64,000 nt of DNA, from positions 2,480,001 to 2,544,000 of the forward strand of contig OZ243967.1 of the NCBI GenBank assembly GCA_965214695.1, written 5' to 3'. This document shows, in pieces, positions 62,837-64,000 of the stretch (the first letter of the stretch is position 1; every line of letters starts with the position of its first letter). The translations under genes were made by a program, and so were the position numbers. The notes under the pieces are model-generated. The model was not told the origin of the DNA, did not search any database, and saw only the letters and a program-made list of their open reading frames with translations. This stretch comes from JAPOXR01 sp965214695 (GTDB lineage Bacteria; Pseudomonadota; Alphaproteobacteria; Rhodobacterales; Rhodobacteraceae).

Positions 62837-63879
62837 GCGGGCTTGCCGACAGGCTGAAGGCGTTTGCCCGCGAGGCAGGTTTTGATGCTGTCGGCATTTG
62901 CGCGCCGCATGACATTCCCGATGCCAAATCGAGGCTGCAGGCCTTTCTTGCGGCGGGCCGGCACGGTGAGATGGGCTGGATGGAGCGCCGGTCGCACTGG
63001 AGAGGCAACCCGGCCGAATTATGGCCGCAGGCCAGGTCGGTCATCATGCTGGCCCACTGCTATGGCCAGGATTTCGACCCGCTTGAATCGCTGGAACGCC
63101 GGGACCGGGCAACGATCTCGGTCTATGCGCAGAACCGCGATTATCATGACATCGTCAAGAAGAAACTCAAGCAGGTCGGACGGTTCCTGATTGCCGAAGA
63201 GGAGGGGGTGGAAATCAAGGTCTTTGTCGATACGGCGCCAGTCATGGAAAAGCCGCTGGCGCAGGCGGCGGGCCTGGGATGGCAGGGCAAGCATACCAAC
63301 CTGGTGAGTCGGTCCCTCGGCAACTGGTTTTTCCTGGGCGCCATCTTCACCACGGCCGAACTCGAGACCGATGAGCCCGGCAGCGATTCATGCGGAAGCT
63401 GCCGCCGGTGCCTCGACATCTGCCCGACCGACGCCTTTGTGGCGCCGTATCAGCTCGATGCCAGGCGATGCATTTCCTACCTGACCATTGAGCATCACGG
63501 GCCGGTCGACCCCTCGCTTCGAACGGCAATCGGCAACAGGATATTCGGTTGCGACGATTGCCTGGCGGTATGCCCCTGGAACAAGTTTGCCACCGCCGGA
63601 CGCGAAAGTCGCTACCAGGCCCGGCAGGAACTCCGATCGCCGCGGCTTGAAGACCTGGCAGCGCTGACCAGGCGGGAGTTCAATGACCGGTTCCGGGGCG
63701 GGCCGGTGCGGCGTATCGGTCGTGACCGTTTCGTTCGCAACGTGCTCTATGCCATTGGCAATTCCGGACGCAGCCAGTTGCTGCCGGTGGCAAGTCGCCT
63801 GCGGGGCGACGCCAGCCACGTGGTCGCCGACGCGGCAAATTGGGCGGTGGGCATGCTGACGGGCGACGGGCGGTCGTGA
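62833..63879 (+). CDS. queG: Epoxyqueuosine reductase
   Basis: A 348-residue enzyme with a cobalamin-binding N-terminal region (FDAVGICAPHDIPDAKSRL) and two [4Fe-4S] clusters in the pattern CGSCRRCLDICP...C and CDDCLAVCPW. HEAT-like helices close the C-terminus. QueG reduces epoxyqueuosine to queuosine in tRNA, the last step of that pathway. It starts with TTG overlapping the GST stop. The next gene overlaps its stop by 4 bases (GTGA). Confidence 0.95.
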   Translation: MSGLADRLKAFAREAGFDAVGICAPHDIPDAKSRLQAFLAAGRHGEMGWMERRSHWRGNPAELWPQARSVIMLAHCYGQDFDPLESLERRDRATISVYAQNRDYHDIVKKKLKQVGRFLIAEEEGVEIKVFVDTAPVMEKPLAQAAGLGWQGKHTNLVSRSLGNWFFLGAIFTTAELETDEPGSDSCGSCRRCLDICPTDAFVAPYQLDARRCISYLTIEHHGPVDPSLRTAIGNRIFGCDDCLAVCPWNKFATAGRESRYQARQELRSPRLEDLAALTRREFNDRFRGGPVRRIGRDRFVRNVLYAIGNSGRSQLLPVASRLRGDASHVVADAANWAVGMLTGDGRS

Positions 63880-64000
63880 CCGATCGGCCGGCAGCCAGGA
63901 CCCTGCTGTGCCTGGGGCATGGCTATACGGCGCAAGCCCTGTCCCGACTGCTCGCTGCCACCGGGGGCTGGCAAATTGTCGGTACGACCAGGTCCAAATC
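63876..64000 (+). CDS. Start of an NAD(P)-binding SDR/epimerase-like gene (partial)
   Basis: From the GTG at 63876, 41 codons are visible before the right edge. TLLCLGHGYTAQALSRLLAA is the glycine-rich G-x-G-x-x-A loop of extended-SDR proteins. The GTGA overlap with queG supports the start and an operon with GST and queG, where an NAD-dependent epimerase is often found in related genomes. The rest is outside the window. Confidence 0.75.
   Translation, partial: MTDRPAARTLLCLGHGYTAQALSRLLAATGGWQIVGTTRSK

Noticed and set aside
1..64000. CRISPR arrays, insertion sequences, prophage or integrase genes
   Set aside because: No regularly spaced identical repeats and no transposase, integrase or phage structural motif was found. 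The tandem arrays noted have no spacers.

Overview
This 64 kb window comes from a high-GC alphaproteobacterial chromosome. The main evidence is gene order: pieces of several neighbourhoods typical of that class are present, namely accD-folC-trxA-addA-addB-murU-amgK-tsaE with ahcY, ubiB-ubiE-mutM, ech-rpsT-dnaA-dnaN-recF, EVE-tsaD-hemD, and Mic60/mitofilin-hemY. Most genes are tightly packed with ATGA/GTGA/TTGA-type overlaps. No species can be named from sequence reading alone, and no rRNA or CRISPR array was seen.

Layout. 1-4.8 kb is an accessory stretch: an ArsR regulator running off the left edge, a DUF1778/GNAT toxin-antitoxin remnant, an orphan TRAP binding protein, a deleted aldehyde dehydrogenase next to an intact iron alcohol dehydrogenase, and a DUF985 cupin. 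4.8-12.5 kb holds, mostly on the minus strand, a membrane-anchored glutamate-synthase-like FMN protein, a three-gene HEPN operon, FadH, IlvD and a glycerophosphodiesterase. 12.6-40.7 kb is the housekeeping chain accD-folC-trxA-addAB-murU-amgK-tsaE-ahcY. It is interrupted at several junctions by a transglutaminase, a broken PIN toxin with its antitoxin, a cupin, a very large exonuclease-RecQ-UvrD fusion, a decayed AbiEi/HipA protein, and an island with intact HipBA plus a DUF4365 gene coupled to a gene of unknown family. 40.7-46.8 kb carries DUF1761, EVE, TsaD, HemD, UbiB, UbiE and MutM. 46.9-49.5 kb is a NitT/TauT-type ABC importer. 49.8-55.8 kb is ech-rpsT-rhodanese-dnaA-dnaN-recF and a tRNA-Thr(CGU). 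56-64 kb holds HemY, Mic60, an atypical SDR, a medium-chain dehydrogenase, MtgA, a GST, QueG and the start of a nucleotide-binding SDR/epimerase-like gene.

How the genes work together. DnaA, DnaN and RecF act in replication initiation, processivity and gap repair. AddAB processes double-strand breaks and MutM excises oxidised purines. AmgK and MurU form the MurNAc recycling branch, and MtgA polymerises glycan strands. TsaE and TsaD both belong to the t6A tRNA modification complex, and QueG completes queuosine. UbiB and UbiE serve ubiquinone synthesis. AccD, FadH, Ech and IlvD cover fatty-acid and branched-chain metabolism.

The most interesting material lies in the insertions. There are two uncharacterised compact operons, one HEPN-based at 6445-7668 and one DUF4365-based at 35853-37489. 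There is also a multi-domain helicase-nuclease split by one apparent frameshift, and a run of toxin genes of which three are visibly broken while HipBA is intact. Non-coding oddities include two intergenic tandem-repeat patches with 33-bp or 66-bp periods, a duplicated 3' end of mutM, and a leader-like sequence resembling the SAM-I riboswitch core.
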